Shown in pieces: positions 7,043-14,440 of a stretch of DNA of 14,455 nucleotides. Made by a program: the position numbers and the translations under genes. The stretch comes from Prevotella sp. CAG:732 (GTDB lineage: Bacteria > Bacteroidota > Bacteroidia > Bacteroidales > Bacteroidaceae). Location of the stretch: NCBI GenBank assembly GCA_000436035.1, contig FR893222.1, forward strand, positions 1-14,455, read 5' to 3'. The stretch's first letter is position 1; every line of letters begins with the position of its first letter. The notes under the pieces were generated by a model, which searched no databases, was not told where the DNA came from, and was given only the letters and a program-made list of their open reading frames with translations.

Positions 7043-8002
7043 TTATGGATTAACGACGTTAATCGGATTTCCTTCTATAAACGCTTTGACATTAGCGGCA
7101 ACCTGACGATTGAGACGTGTGCGAGCCTCCAAAGTTGCCCAAGCAATATGTGGAGTAATGAACGCATTCTTCTCCTTGAAGAGTGGATTGTCTTTTGATG
7201 GTGGCTCTTGCGCCATGACATCAGCACCGTAAGCGCCAATGATACCATCGTGAAGTGCTTGAGCTACAGCATCTTCGTCAACTAAAGGACCACGACCTGT
7301 ATTGATCAAGATAGCAGATGCTTTCATCTTAGCCAAACTCTCGGCATTGATGAAATGATAGGTATCATCTGATAGTGGGCTATGAAGGGATAGAATATCA
7401 GAAACAGCCAATAAACCATCCTTGTTAACCTTTGTTATCCAATCTGGTAAGTCGCTGGCATTCTTGCTAGTTAGCGCATAAACATCCATACCAAAGTCAC
7501 GTGCGATGGTAGCGACTTTCATACCAATATTGCCAAGTCCCATGATACCGATGTTTTTGCCGGCTAGTTCCATGAGAGGTGTGTCCCAATAACAGAAATC
7601 CTTGTTGTATGCCCAACGCTCATTGCGGTTTTCCTGTGTATAATGTTCAACTCGGTTGGTAATGGCAAGTATCAAAGCGAAGGTCATCTGCGCGACGCTG
7701 TCTGTGCTATATGCAGGAATATTCGTTACAACAATACCTTGACGCTTTGCAGCCTCGATGTCAACGACATTGTAGCCTGTGGCTTGGATGCCGATATATT
7801 TTAATTTTGGAAGTTGTGCCAAAGTCTCAGCGTCCATCTGAACCTTGTTGATCAAAATGATGTCAGCATCCTTGGCACGTTCAATCTTTTCATCATCATT
7901 CGTTCTTGGGTAAACTGTCACGTTGCCCAGTTGCTCCAACAAATCCCAGTTGAGGTCACCGGGATTGGAAGCATATCCATCTAAAATAACTATGTTCATC
8001 AT
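7043..8002 (-). CDS. D-isomer-specific 2-hydroxyacid dehydrogenase, glycerate dehydrogenase type
   Basis: NAD(P)-dependent cytoplasmic enzyme; 319 residues, full length for the family. It has a substrate-binding half (1 to about 100 plus the C-terminus) and a Rossmann half with GLGNIG (155-160). The catalytic set is complete: Arg237 in NTGRG, Glu266 in AQEPP, and His285 in ITPHIAWAT. The pattern TNIPAYSTDSVAQ near residues 93-105, FCYWDTP at 136-142 and PHIAWATLEAR at the end is what I recall for Bacteroidetes proteins called glycerate dehydrogenase (hydroxypyruvate reductase, HprA-like). The preferred reaction is therefore hydroxypyruvate to D-glycerate; D-lactate or glyoxylate activity cannot be excluded. 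ATG codons at 8002 and 7999 are adjacent and either could start the protein. It has its own promoter and sits downstream of the symporter terminator, so it is probably monocistronic. Confidence 0.9.
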   Translation of the reverse strand: MMNIVILDGYASNPGDLNWDLLEQLGNVTVYPRTNDDEKIERAKDADIILINKVQMDAETLAQLPKLKYIGIQATGYNVVDIEAAKRQGIVVTNIPAYSTDSVAQMTFALILAITNRVEHYTQENRNERWAYNKDFCYWDTPLMELAGKNIGIMGLGNIGMKVATIARDFGMDVYALTSKNASDLPDWITKVNKDGLLAVSDILSLHSPLSDDTYHFINAESLAKMKASAILINTGRGPLVDEDAVAQALHDGIIGAYGADVMAQEPPSKDNPLFKEKNAFITPHIAWATLEARTRLNRQVAANVKAFIEGNPINVVNP

Positions 8003-8068
8003 TCTAATATATTTTTGTTTGTATTTTTGTTATGAATTTAAAACGTCTCATTTTTTGCGTTTTCTTGG

Positions 8069-8100
8069 CAAAGGTACGGATTTTCTCTGAATTTCGCAAA
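8069..8100 (-). promoter_or_regulatory. Promoter of the 2-hydroxyacid dehydrogenase gene
   Basis: On the minus strand TTTG (8100-8097), 20 nt, then TACCTTTG (8076-8069): a full consensus match. Transcription should begin near 8062, giving a leader of about 60 nt that is A-rich just before the ATG, as is usual for well-translated Bacteroidetes genes. Confidence 0.8.
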
Positions 8101-8170
8101 AATGGCAGATTAAATTTATGCTAAAACCTACTTTCATTTAGTAAGGGACATTATGATAAATAAGACCTGA

Positions 8171-8207
8171 AAAGATAAAAGTGAAGGCTAATATGCTAAC
8201 CTCCACC
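8171..8207 (-). terminator. Terminator overlapping the symporter stop codon
   Basis: On the minus strand, bases 8207-8196 (the last three Gly codons and the TAG stop) pair with 8191-8180 in a 12-bp stem with several G-U pairs and a 4-nt loop. The run TTTTATCTTT follows (8180-8171). The 5' arm of the hairpin is therefore coding sequence. Confidence 0.65.
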
Positions 8208-9620
8208 TCTTAGTTGCGCTATCCAAAGTCCCAAGAAAGTCAAAGCGCCATTCAGCATCAACAACTCGTAACCGAACTTATAACCAGTGAGACTTTGGGT
8301 TGTCAAATCTAGTGCTAAACAGATGAGCGGACTTGCTACTGCTATGTATGGTGTCCATTTGTCATTTGCCGGCTTTGTAGTGAGCAAACTATATGCGAAC
8401 AGACCTAATAGCGGTCCATATGTGTAAGAGCAAAGAATGTAGATAGCATCTATGACGCTGGTCGAATTGAGTGCTTTGAATGCTATGATAAAAAGCATGA
8501 AGACAACTGCAACCATCAGATGCACTCTCTTTCTCAACCGCTCGTTCTTTGGTTTACCTAAGATATCGACACAAAGACTTGTCGTGATGGCAGTCATAGC
8601 TGAATCAGCACTGGAGAAACTAGCTGCCACTATTCCTATCGTAAAGAAAATCACCACTATATTCCCCATATATCCCGATGCAGCAAACATCGGTAGTAAA
8701 TCATCAGGAGCCTCTGGTATAGGCATTCCCTGTTTCTGAGCCAATAAAATCAAGAGAACGCCGAGTGATAGAAAGAGCAAATTGGCTGGCACGAAGGCAA
8801 ATCCGTAGGTACACATATCTTTCTGGGCATCCTTCAAGGTCTTGCAAGTTAGATTCTTCTGCATCATATCTTGATCTAGTCCTGTCATCACTATCACTAC
8901 AAATATACCGCTAAGGAATTGCTTCCAAAAGTTTTGTTTTGATACCCAATCGTCGAAGACAAAGATGCGGGAATGTGTATGAGAGCTGATAGCTTGATAG
9001 GCTTCTGAGAAGTTCATGTCAAGCTGTTGCATTACATAATATATAATAAGGAGAAGAGCAAGAAACATACAGGTGGTCTGGAAGGAGTCTGTCCATACCA
9101 AAGTCTTGATGCCGCCTTTTCTTGTGTAGAGCCATATCAAGAGCACCATGGCAGGAACGGTGACAAAGAACGGAATCCCTACTCCATCCAATACAAATCG
9201 CTGGAGGATAATGCACACGACAAAGAAGCGAACGGCGGCTCCTGTCATCTTAGACAGAAGGAAGAACGATGCACCTGTCTTATAGGAACGAATGCCCAAA
9301 CGATGTTGAAGATAACTATAGATGGTGGTGAGATTGAATTTATAATAGACTGGCAGCAAGAGAAAAGCCACCAAGAAATAGCCTACTATAAAGCCTAGGC
9401 ACATCTGAAGGTAAGTCATGTCACTCTTAATTACCATACCTGGCACACTGACAAAGGTGATGCCACTGATGGAAGCCCCCACCATGCCAAAAGCCACCAT
9501 ATACCAAGGCGAGCGACGATCGGCACGATAGAACGTGTTGTTGTTCGCCTTGCGAGATGTCATTTTGCTGAAAAGAAGCAAAATGCAGAAATATATCAAA
9601 ATAGTAATAAGGATTGTCAT
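8196..9620 (-). CDS. Sodium:solute symporter (SSS family), possibly for an amino sugar
   Basis: Inner-membrane Na+-coupled importer of 474 residues with about 12-13 hydrophobic segments. Family features are the unwound first core helix GASISGITFVSVPG (48-61) and the later core helix GIVAASFSSADSAMTA (329-344), whose Ser336-Ser337 fit the Na2-site serines of SSS proteins such as vSGLT. A loop DDWVSKQNFWKQFLSGIF (223-240) and the MTGLDQDMMQKNLTCK segment (245-260) resemble, from memory, the Bacteroidetes SSS protein often encoded beside MurNAc-6-phosphate etherase (murQ) and proposed to carry N-acetylmuramic acid. The substrate is inferred only. Its ATG overlaps the stop of the upstream lytic transglycosylase gene (ATGA), and I see no separate promoter, so it should be translated from the same mRNA by coupling. 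A terminator includes its stop codon. Confidence 0.9.
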   Translation of the reverse strand: MTILITILIYFCILLLFSKMTSRKANNNTFYRADRRSPWYMVAFGMVGASISGITFVSVPGMVIKSDMTYLQMCLGFIVGYFLVAFLLLPVYYKFNLTTIYSYLQHRLGIRSYKTGASFFLLSKMTGAAVRFFVVCIILQRFVLDGVGIPFFVTVPAMVLLIWLYTRKGGIKTLVWTDSFQTTCMFLALLLIIYYVMQQLDMNFSEAYQAISSHTHSRIFVFDDWVSKQNFWKQFLSGIFVVIVMTGLDQDMMQKNLTCKTLKDAQKDMCTYGFAFVPANLLFLSLGVLLILLAQKQGMPIPEAPDDLLPMFAASGYMGNIVVIFFTIGIVAASFSSADSAMTAITTSLCVDILGKPKNERLRKRVHLMVAVVFMLFIIAFKALNSTSVIDAIYILCSYTYGPLLGLFAYSLLTTKPANDKWTPYIAVASPLICLALDLTTQSLTGYKFGYELLMLNGALTFLGLWIAQLRGGG

Positions 9621-10831
9621 ATCTTATATTTATTCTTATGTTTTGCTTTTGTTGGAACACCATGGAAAGTATGACCTATGCTTGGTGTATAGGTTCTGCC
9701 AGCACTAGCTCCTCCACAATATTCTGCCCACCGAGAGCGGATGCGATCTACATAGTCAGCAGTCTCCGTACCTCTCATATATCCGCTTTTCACCACAGGG
9801 TCGTGATAGAAAGCTGGATTGCTCAGGCGAAGCACGTATTCTCTCACCTCACCCCAGTTGTGAGCATTGCCTCCATGTTTGCGAGTGAGTGCCATAGCAT
9901 CCCGGATATGGTGGAAACCGCCATTGTAGGCTGCAAGAGCGAAAAGAATGCGTTGACCAGGGTCGCCGACATCCGAGAAATGACCTTGAAGTTCTGCCAT
10001 ATATCGGGCAGCGGCTGCTATGTTAGCCTCTGGCTGATGAATGGCTTCCATCGGCAAACCGAGATGAGCTGCTGTGGAAGGCATAATCTGCATCAGTCCA
10101 CAAGCACCTGCCCAAGACCTTGCCTTTGGGTCGAAGCAACTCTCTTGATAGCATTGCGCTGCCATCAACCTCCAGTCCATTCTAGCAGAGGGAGCATAGC
10201 GTTGGAAATAGCCATCATAGTTGGAGATGACACCCTTCGAACGATTCAAGAAGGATGAATAGACATGGCGCTGGATACTGCGGGTGGAGAGCAGGAAGGA
10301 TTCCTCCTGTTTCATCTGAGCTATCATCTGAGGTTTGAACCAACTATTGAGGGAATCTGCCAAACTCTTGTTGCCACCGACTACAGCCCATTGGGTCTTC
10401 GTACTATCTGGGGTTACGCCACAGAAGAGCAAGTTCCCTTTCGTCTCCTTTCTCGGAAGAGGAACGGCGATGACATCTCCCTCGCCTTTCTGCAACTTGC
10501 TAATCATTTCTGCCGTATCCTTACATTCCTCGACACGCAGCGACACACCAATCTTTTGGGCGAATTTCTCACACAGGAGATACTGGAGACCCATGCCATG
10601 GTTGTGGTAATTATAATAGGTGGTAGGTCCGTTGACAGTGAGCATAATCATCTCACCATTTGAGACAATGTCATCGTATGAAAAACCCTTGTCGGAGGAA
10701 ACGACGGTGTCGTTAGCGGATTCCCCTCCCACTTGGGCTCCCCATGGAGTCATCTCTGGTTGTTCCTTCTTGGAAGAGCAACCAATCAATGCAAAAACTG
10801 CAAATAATACTAATAAATATACTTTATTCAT
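9617..10831 (-). CDS. mltF: MltF-like lytic murein transglycosylase lipoprotein with a shortened substrate-binding domain
   Basis: 404 residues. A lipoprotein signal ends in lipobox LIGC with Cys18, so it should be membrane-anchored and act on periplasmic peptidoglycan, releasing 1,6-anhydromuropeptides. Residues about 58-170 resemble part of a type-3 solute-binding (SBP_bac_3) fold: PTTYYNYHNHGMGLQYLLCEKFA in pattern, GEGDVIAVPL (116-125), then WAVVGGNKSLADSLNSWF (148-165). The SLT domain (about 215-370) has catalytic Glu230 in CYQES, GLMQIMP (245-251) and AYNGG (301-305), all intact. E. coli MltF is over 500 residues with a two-lobe binding domain of about 220; this copy seems to pass from lobe 1 straight to the closing segment. 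The C-terminus is basic (KAKHKNKYK). First gene of an operon with the symporter (4-nt overlap); divergent from hisG. Confidence 0.9.
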   Translation of the reverse strand: MNKVYLLVLFAVFALIGCSSKKEQPEMTPWGAQVGGESANDTVVSSDKGFSYDDIVSNGEMIMLTVNGPTTYYNYHNHGMGLQYLLCEKFAQKIGVSLRVEECKDTAEMISKLQKGEGDVIAVPLPRKETKGNLLFCGVTPDSTKTQWAVVGGNKSLADSLNSWFKPQMIAQMKQEESFLLSTRSIQRHVYSSFLNRSKGVISNYDGYFQRYAPSARMDWRLMAAQCYQESCFDPKARSWAGACGLMQIMPSTAAHLGLPMEAIHQPEANIAAAARYMAELQGHFSDVGDPGQRILFALAAYNGGFHHIRDAMALTRKHGGNAHNWGEVREYVLRLSNPAFYHDPVVKSGYMRGTETADYVDRIRSRWAEYCGGASAGRTYTPSIGHTFHGVPTKAKHKNKYKI

Positions 10832-10842
10832 GTTTCGGGTTA

Positions 10843-10871
10843 CAAAATTACATATTTTTTTGGATATTCAA
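10843..10871 (-). promoter_or_regulatory. Putative mltF-symporter promoter
   Basis: On the minus strand TAATTTTG (10850-10843) is an exact TAnnTTTG box, with TTG (10871-10869) 18 nt upstream. Only 11 nt separate the box from the ATG at 10831, so the predicted leader is about 5 nt. The upstream end overlaps the hisG promoter. Confidence 0.5.
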
Positions 10872-10890
10872 GCAAAAAGCAGTACTTTTG
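10859..10890 (+). promoter_or_regulatory. his operon promoter
   Basis: TTTG (10859-10862), 20 nt, then TACTTTTG (10883-10890): a full Bacteroidetes consensus. Transcription should begin near 10897, leaving about 22 nt before the hisG ATG. There is no room for a His-codon leader peptide, attenuator or riboswitch. Confidence 0.8.
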
Positions 10891-10918
10891 CAATGATTTT
10901 TAATCAAAATGAAGAAAT

Positions 10919-11770
10919 ATGTTACGAATAGCAGTACAATCGAAGGGTCGTCTTTTCGATGACACCATGAATTTACTATCAGAGGCAGACATCAAGGTCA
11001 GTGCCTCTAAGCGCACTCTTTTGGTGCAGTCATCCAACTTCCCACTGGAAGTTCTCTATCTCCGTGATGATGATATTCCACAGAGTGTGGCAAGTGGAGT
11101 TGCCGACATCGGTATTGTTGGCGAGAATGAGTTTGTAGAGCGTGGCGAAAATGCCCAGATCATCGATCGACTGGGATTTAGCAAGTGCCGTTTGAGCCTT
11201 GCCATTCCAAAGAAGATTGATTATCCTGGCTTGAAGTGGTTCGATGGCAAGAAGATTGCCACTTCTTATCCTAACATCCTCCGCAACTTCATGAAGAAGA
11301 ACGGCATCAATGCCGATATCCACGTTATCACTGGTTCTGTGGAGATTAGTCCAGGTATTGGACTAGCAGATGGTATCTTTGACATCGTCAGCTCTGGTTC
11401 TACTCTTATCAGCAACAATCTTGCTGAGGTTGAGGTGGTGATGAAGAGTGAGGCCTTGCTCATCGGCAACTGGAATATGGACGAGGAGAAACATCAGATT
11501 CTTAACGAGATGCTCTTCCGTTTCGAGGCAGTTCGCTCTGCACAAGACAAGAAGTATGTGATGATGAATGCTCCTAAGGACAAGGTAGAGCAGATTACAG
11601 AGGTTTTGCCTGGCATCAAGAGTCCTACTATCATCCCATTGGCTGACGAGGCTTGGTGCTCTATCCATACGGTTTTGGATGAGAAGAGATTCTGGGAAAT
11701 CATCGGTAAGTTGAAGGAACTCGGTGCACAAGGCATCTTGGTAACTCCTATTGAGAAGATGATATTATAA
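10919..11770 (+). CDS. hisG: ATP phosphoribosyltransferase, long form
   Basis: Catalyses the committed step of histidine synthesis: ATP plus PRPP gives phosphoribosyl-ATP; cytoplasmic. At 283 residues it is the long (HisG-L) form, which carries its own C-terminal regulatory domain and does not need HisZ. The catalytic part (1 to about 204) is a periplasmic-binding-protein-like fold starting MLRIAVQSKGRL, with GVADIGIVGENEF (60-72) and the PRPP loop region GSVEISPGIGLADGIFDIVSSGSTL-like at 139-163. The ACT-like domain (about 205-283), which binds histidine in the family, ends in the typical GILVTPIEKMI. Feedback inhibition by histidine is known for this form and expected here. The start at 10919 puts the conserved MLRIA at residue 1. 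First gene of hisGDC, 57 nt upstream of hisD. Confidence 0.97.
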   Translation: MLRIAVQSKGRLFDDTMNLLSEADIKVSASKRTLLVQSSNFPLEVLYLRDDDIPQSVASGVADIGIVGENEFVERGENAQIIDRLGFSKCRLSLAIPKKIDYPGLKWFDGKKIATSYPNILRNFMKKNGINADIHVITGSVEISPGIGLADGIFDIVSSGSTLISNNLAEVEVVMKSEALLIGNWNMDEEKHQILNEMLFRFEAVRSAQDKKYVMMNAPKDKVEQITEVLPGIKSPTIIPLADEAWCSIHTVLDEKRFWEIIGKLKELGAQGILVTPIEKMIL

Positions 11771-11827
11771 TAATGTATAGTGTTACGACTAGACATTAAG
11801 CATAAATAACTAAACTTGAATGAAGGA

Positions 11828-13111
11828 ATGAAGGTAATGAAGTATCCTGCAAAGGAAGAATGGGGTAAGCTCGTAGAGCGCCCACACCTCGATGTATCGC
11901 AGCTCAACGCTACGGTAGAAGGTGTTCTCAATGATGTGAAGAACAATGGCGACGCTGCCGTCAAGCATTACGAGGAGAAATTCGACCATGCCCATCTTAG
12001 CGCCTTGGCTGTGACCGAGGCAGAAATCGAAGAGGCAGAAGGGTTGATTTCTCCAGAATTGAAACATGCGCTAGAGCTAGCCCATCATAATATTGCCACA
12101 TTCCATCAAAGCCAGAAATTTGAAGGTGAGAAAGTTGAGACTGCTCCTGGTGTCACCTGTTGGCAGAAGAGTGTAGCCATTGAGAAGGTGGGCCTTTATA
12201 TCCCAGGCGGTACCGCCCCACTCTTTTCTACCGTACTGATGCTTGCTACTCCTGCCAAGATTGCAGGATGCAAGGAGATAGTTCTCTGTACTCCTCCTAA
12301 TGCTGAGGGAAAGGTAAACCCTGCCATTCTTATGGCGGCAAAGATCGCTGGCGTCAGCAAGATTTTCAAGGCTGGTGGTGTCCAGGCTATCGGCGCGATG
12401 GCTTATGGCACAGAGAGTGTTCCTAAGGTCTATAAGATATTCGGTCCAGGCAATCAATACGTGATGGCTGCTAAACAACATGTTTCTTTACACGATGTAG
12501 CGATTGATATGCCTGCCGGACCATCGGAAGTCTGCGTCATTGCTGATGAGACCAGCAACCCTGTATTTGTAGCTGCCGACCTCCTATCGCAGGCGGAGCA
12601 CGGACTCGACTCACAAGTCTTCCTCATCAGTACTTCGGAAGACATCATAGAGAAGGTACAAGCAGAGGTGGCTCGTCAACTGGCAGTTTTGCCTCGTTTG
12701 GCAATGGCCACGAAGTCACTCGACAATTCCAAGTTTGTACTCGTACATGACTATGACGAGGCTATCCAACTGAGCAACACGTATGCTCCTGAGCACTTGA
12801 TTATCGCCACCAAGAACTATGATGAGTTGGCAGAGAAGGTTGTCAATGCAGGCAGTGTCTTCTTGGGCGAATATGCTTGCGAGAGTGCTGGCGATTATGC
12901 GAGTGGCACCAACCACACCTTGCCTACTCATGGTTATGCCTTGGCTTACAATGGCGTAAACCTTGATAGTTACAATCGTAAGATTACTTTCCAGCATCTC
13001 ACAGCAGAAGGCATCAAGAGCATAGGAGATGCAGTGGTGACTATGGCAGAGAACGAGCAATTGGAGGCCCATGCCAATGCCATGCGCTTGAGAGTGAAAG
13101 AGGTGAAGTGA
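11828..13111 (+). CDS. hisD: Histidinol dehydrogenase
   Basis: Zinc enzyme that oxidises L-histidinol through histidinal to histidine with two NAD+, the last two steps of the pathway. From the ATG at 11828 it has 427 residues (E. coli 434). Zinc and catalytic residues are present in order: Gln255 and His258 in SQAEHG, Glu322-His323 in YAPEHLI, Asp356 in AGDYASGTNHT, and His415 near the C-terminus, corresponding to E. coli Q259, H262, E326, H327, D360 and H419. The start is uncertain. Bacteroidetes homologues as I recall them begin a few residues before K-Y-P, which favours 11828; the ATG at 11837 has a better-spaced GAAGGA (11822-11827), and an in-frame TTG at 11816 is also open. It lies 57 nt after hisG and 53 nt before hisC with no terminator between. 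Confidence 0.96.
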   Translation: MKVMKYPAKEEWGKLVERPHLDVSQLNATVEGVLNDVKNNGDAAVKHYEEKFDHAHLSALAVTEAEIEEAEGLISPELKHALELAHHNIATFHQSQKFEGEKVETAPGVTCWQKSVAIEKVGLYIPGGTAPLFSTVLMLATPAKIAGCKEIVLCTPPNAEGKVNPAILMAAKIAGVSKIFKAGGVQAIGAMAYGTESVPKVYKIFGPGNQYVMAAKQHVSLHDVAIDMPAGPSEVCVIADETSNPVFVAADLLSQAEHGLDSQVFLISTSEDIIEKVQAEVARQLAVLPRLAMATKSLDNSKFVLVHDYDEAIQLSNTYAPEHLIIATKNYDELAEKVVNAGSVFLGEYACESAGDYASGTNHTLPTHGYALAYNGVNLDSYNRKITFQHLTAEGIKSIGDAVVTMAENEQLEAHANAMRLRVKEVK

Positions 13112-13164
13112 AATGCGTCAAGCGATTCATTTCTAAAGACTAACAACTTTAAAATCATCTTCAA

Positions 13165-14205
13165 ATGAAAGAATTGAAAGACTTGTGCCGTGCGAATATT
13201 TGGAATTTAGCTCCATATAGTTGCGCACGCACTGAATTTAGCGGAAAGAGTGCCAGTGTGTTTCTTGATGCTAATGAGAATCCATATAATGAACCCTTCA
13301 ATCGTTATCCCGATCCTTTCCAGACGGAAGTGAAGGTTGCTTTGAGCAAAATCAAGAACGTGCCTGTGGAGAATATCTTCCTAGGCAATGGTAGCGACGA
13401 GGCGATTGATTTGGTGTATCGAGTGTTCTGTAATCCAGGAATTGACAATGTGGTAGCCATTGCTCCTACTTACGGTATGTATGAGGTGTGTGCTGATGTC
13501 AATGATGTCGAATATCGCTCCGTGTTACTCGATGAGCAATTCCAAATTACGGCAGAGAAATTACTGGCAGCATGTGATGACCAGACCAAGGTAATTTGGA
13601 TTTGTAGCCCCAACAACCCAACTGGCAATCTGATCAATCCAGAGGCGATCGTGGGTGTATTGCAGAAGTTTGATGGCATTGTAGTTGTGGATGAGGCATA
13701 TAGCGATTTCGCTAACATACAGCCATTCCGCTCTTACTTGTCCAAGTTCCCTAACCTCATTGTGCTGAATACAATGAGCAAGGCTTGGGGTTGTGCCGGA
13801 TTACGATTGGGTATGGCGTTTGCCAGCAAAGCCATCATCGACTTATTTAATAAGGTGAAGTATCCATACAACATCAATATCCTTACTCAGCAACATGCTT
13901 TGGAATCTCTCAAGGATCCATACCAAGTGGATGAATGGGTGAAGATTCTTTTGCAAGAAAGAGCGAAAGTTATCTCGGCCTTTCTCGACTTGCCGATTTG
14001 CGAAAAGGTGTATCCAACGGAAGCTAACTTCTTTTTGGCAAAGATGACAGATGCCCAAGCCATCTATGATTATTTGGTTGATAAGGGTATCATCGTTCGC
14101 AATCGCAACAAGGTTCAACTTTGCGGTAATTGCCTACGTATCACCATCGGCAAGAAGAGTGAGAATATAGAATTGCTCGCTGCATTGAGACAATATGGAG
14201 AATAA
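13165..14205 (+). CDS. hisC: Histidinol-phosphate aminotransferase
   Basis: PLP enzyme (fold type I) converting imidazole-acetol phosphate and glutamate to L-histidinol phosphate; 346 residues, normal for the family. Motifs: DANENPY (35-41), SPNNPTG (148-154) with Asn151, Asp176 and Tyr179 in VVDEAY, the Schiff-base Lys206 in TMSKAW, Arg214 in GLRLG, and the substrate-carboxylate Arg325 in CLRITIG. The N-terminal NIWNLAPYSCAR segment is typical of HisC. It is third in the operon, 53 nt after hisD. The next gene in many Bacteroidetes his operons, hisB, is absent: a strong terminator begins about 25 nt after the stop. Confidence 0.96.
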   Translation: MKELKDLCRANIWNLAPYSCARTEFSGKSASVFLDANENPYNEPFNRYPDPFQTEVKVALSKIKNVPVENIFLGNGSDEAIDLVYRVFCNPGIDNVVAIAPTYGMYEVCADVNDVEYRSVLLDEQFQITAEKLLAACDDQTKVIWICSPNNPTGNLINPEAIVGVLQKFDGIVVVDEAYSDFANIQPFRSYLSKFPNLIVLNTMSKAWGCAGLRLGMAFASKAIIDLFNKVKYPYNINILTQQHALESLKDPYQVDEWVKILLQERAKVISAFLDLPICEKVYPTEANFFLAKMTDAQAIYDYLVDKGIIVRNRNKVQLCGNCLRITIGKKSENIELLAALRQYGE

Positions 14206-14228
14206 GTTTTCTCTTGAATATAAAAGTA

Positions 14229-14270
14229 AAGGGGACAAGTTTTTTCAACTTGCCCCCTTCTCTTTTTTCT
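14229..14270. terminator. his operon terminator, shared with the convergent small gene
   Basis: Stem 14229-14241 with 14247-14259 (one A-C mismatch, GGGG/CCCC base) and a 5-nt loop, followed by CTCTTTTTTCT. On the minus strand the flank 14215-14230 is T-rich, so it can also end the small gene, whose stop (14269-14271) abuts the plus-strand T-run. Confidence 0.85.
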
Positions 14271-14367
14271 ACATGCAACTCGTTACGCCAAAGGCGGTGC
14301 CGAGAGCAGTGAGTACTGTGATGAGAAACTGAATGATGTTCTTCCAAACGTTTTTCTTGATTGTCAT
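14269..14367 (-). CDS. Smalltalk-type very small protein
   Basis: An ATG-to-TAG frame of 33 codons, 32 residues, too short for most gene finders. It begins MTIKKNVWKN, then has one hydrophobic helix (IIQFLITVLTALGTAFGV) and ends VTSCM. This Lys/Trp head, single hydrophobic segment and GVTSCM-like tail is the pattern I recall for the 'smalltalk protein' family of Bacteroidales. Those genes are often next to an HU-family DNA-binding protein and an N-acetylmuramoyl-L-alanine amidase; here that neighbourhood would lie to the right, beyond the window. Function is unknown. The Cys near the C-terminus is not a lipobox. No consensus promoter is visible in the 88 nt upstream, so it may be transcribed from a gene outside the window. 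It shares a terminator with hisC. Confidence 0.75.
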   Translation of the reverse strand: MTIKKNVWKNIIQFLITVLTALGTAFGVTSCM

Positions 14368-14380
14368 AGTGGTATTAATT

Positions 14381-14413
14381 TAATGTATAATTGATAATGA
14401 ATAATGTATAATT
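14381..14413. repeat. AT-rich 12-bp direct repeat
   Basis: TAATGTATAATT occurs at 14381-14392 and 14402-14413, 21 bp apart, separated by GATAATGAA. Similar TAATGTATAATTGATAA strings are common in Prevotella spacers. It lies in the region upstream of the small gene. Confidence 0.7.
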
Positions 14414-14415
14414 AG

Positions 14416-14440
14416 GCTAGCGCCGTTGCGGCTTGCTAGC
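14416..14440. repeat. GC-rich hairpin, possibly the terminator of a minus-strand gene to the right
   Basis: GCTAGC (14416-14421) pairs with GCTAGC (14435-14440), and GCCG (14422-14425) with CGGC (14429-14432), with a TTG loop and a 2-nt TT bulge. It is far more GC-rich than its surroundings. On the plus strand GTTTCTTT follows; on the minus strand TAATTATA follows. It could end a gene beyond the window or be a short dispersed palindrome. Confidence 0.5.

Noticed and set aside
11816..11827. TTG start for hisD
   Set aside because: ATG codons follow within 12 and 21 nt, and homologues start near the K-Y-P motif; TTG starts are rare in this group.
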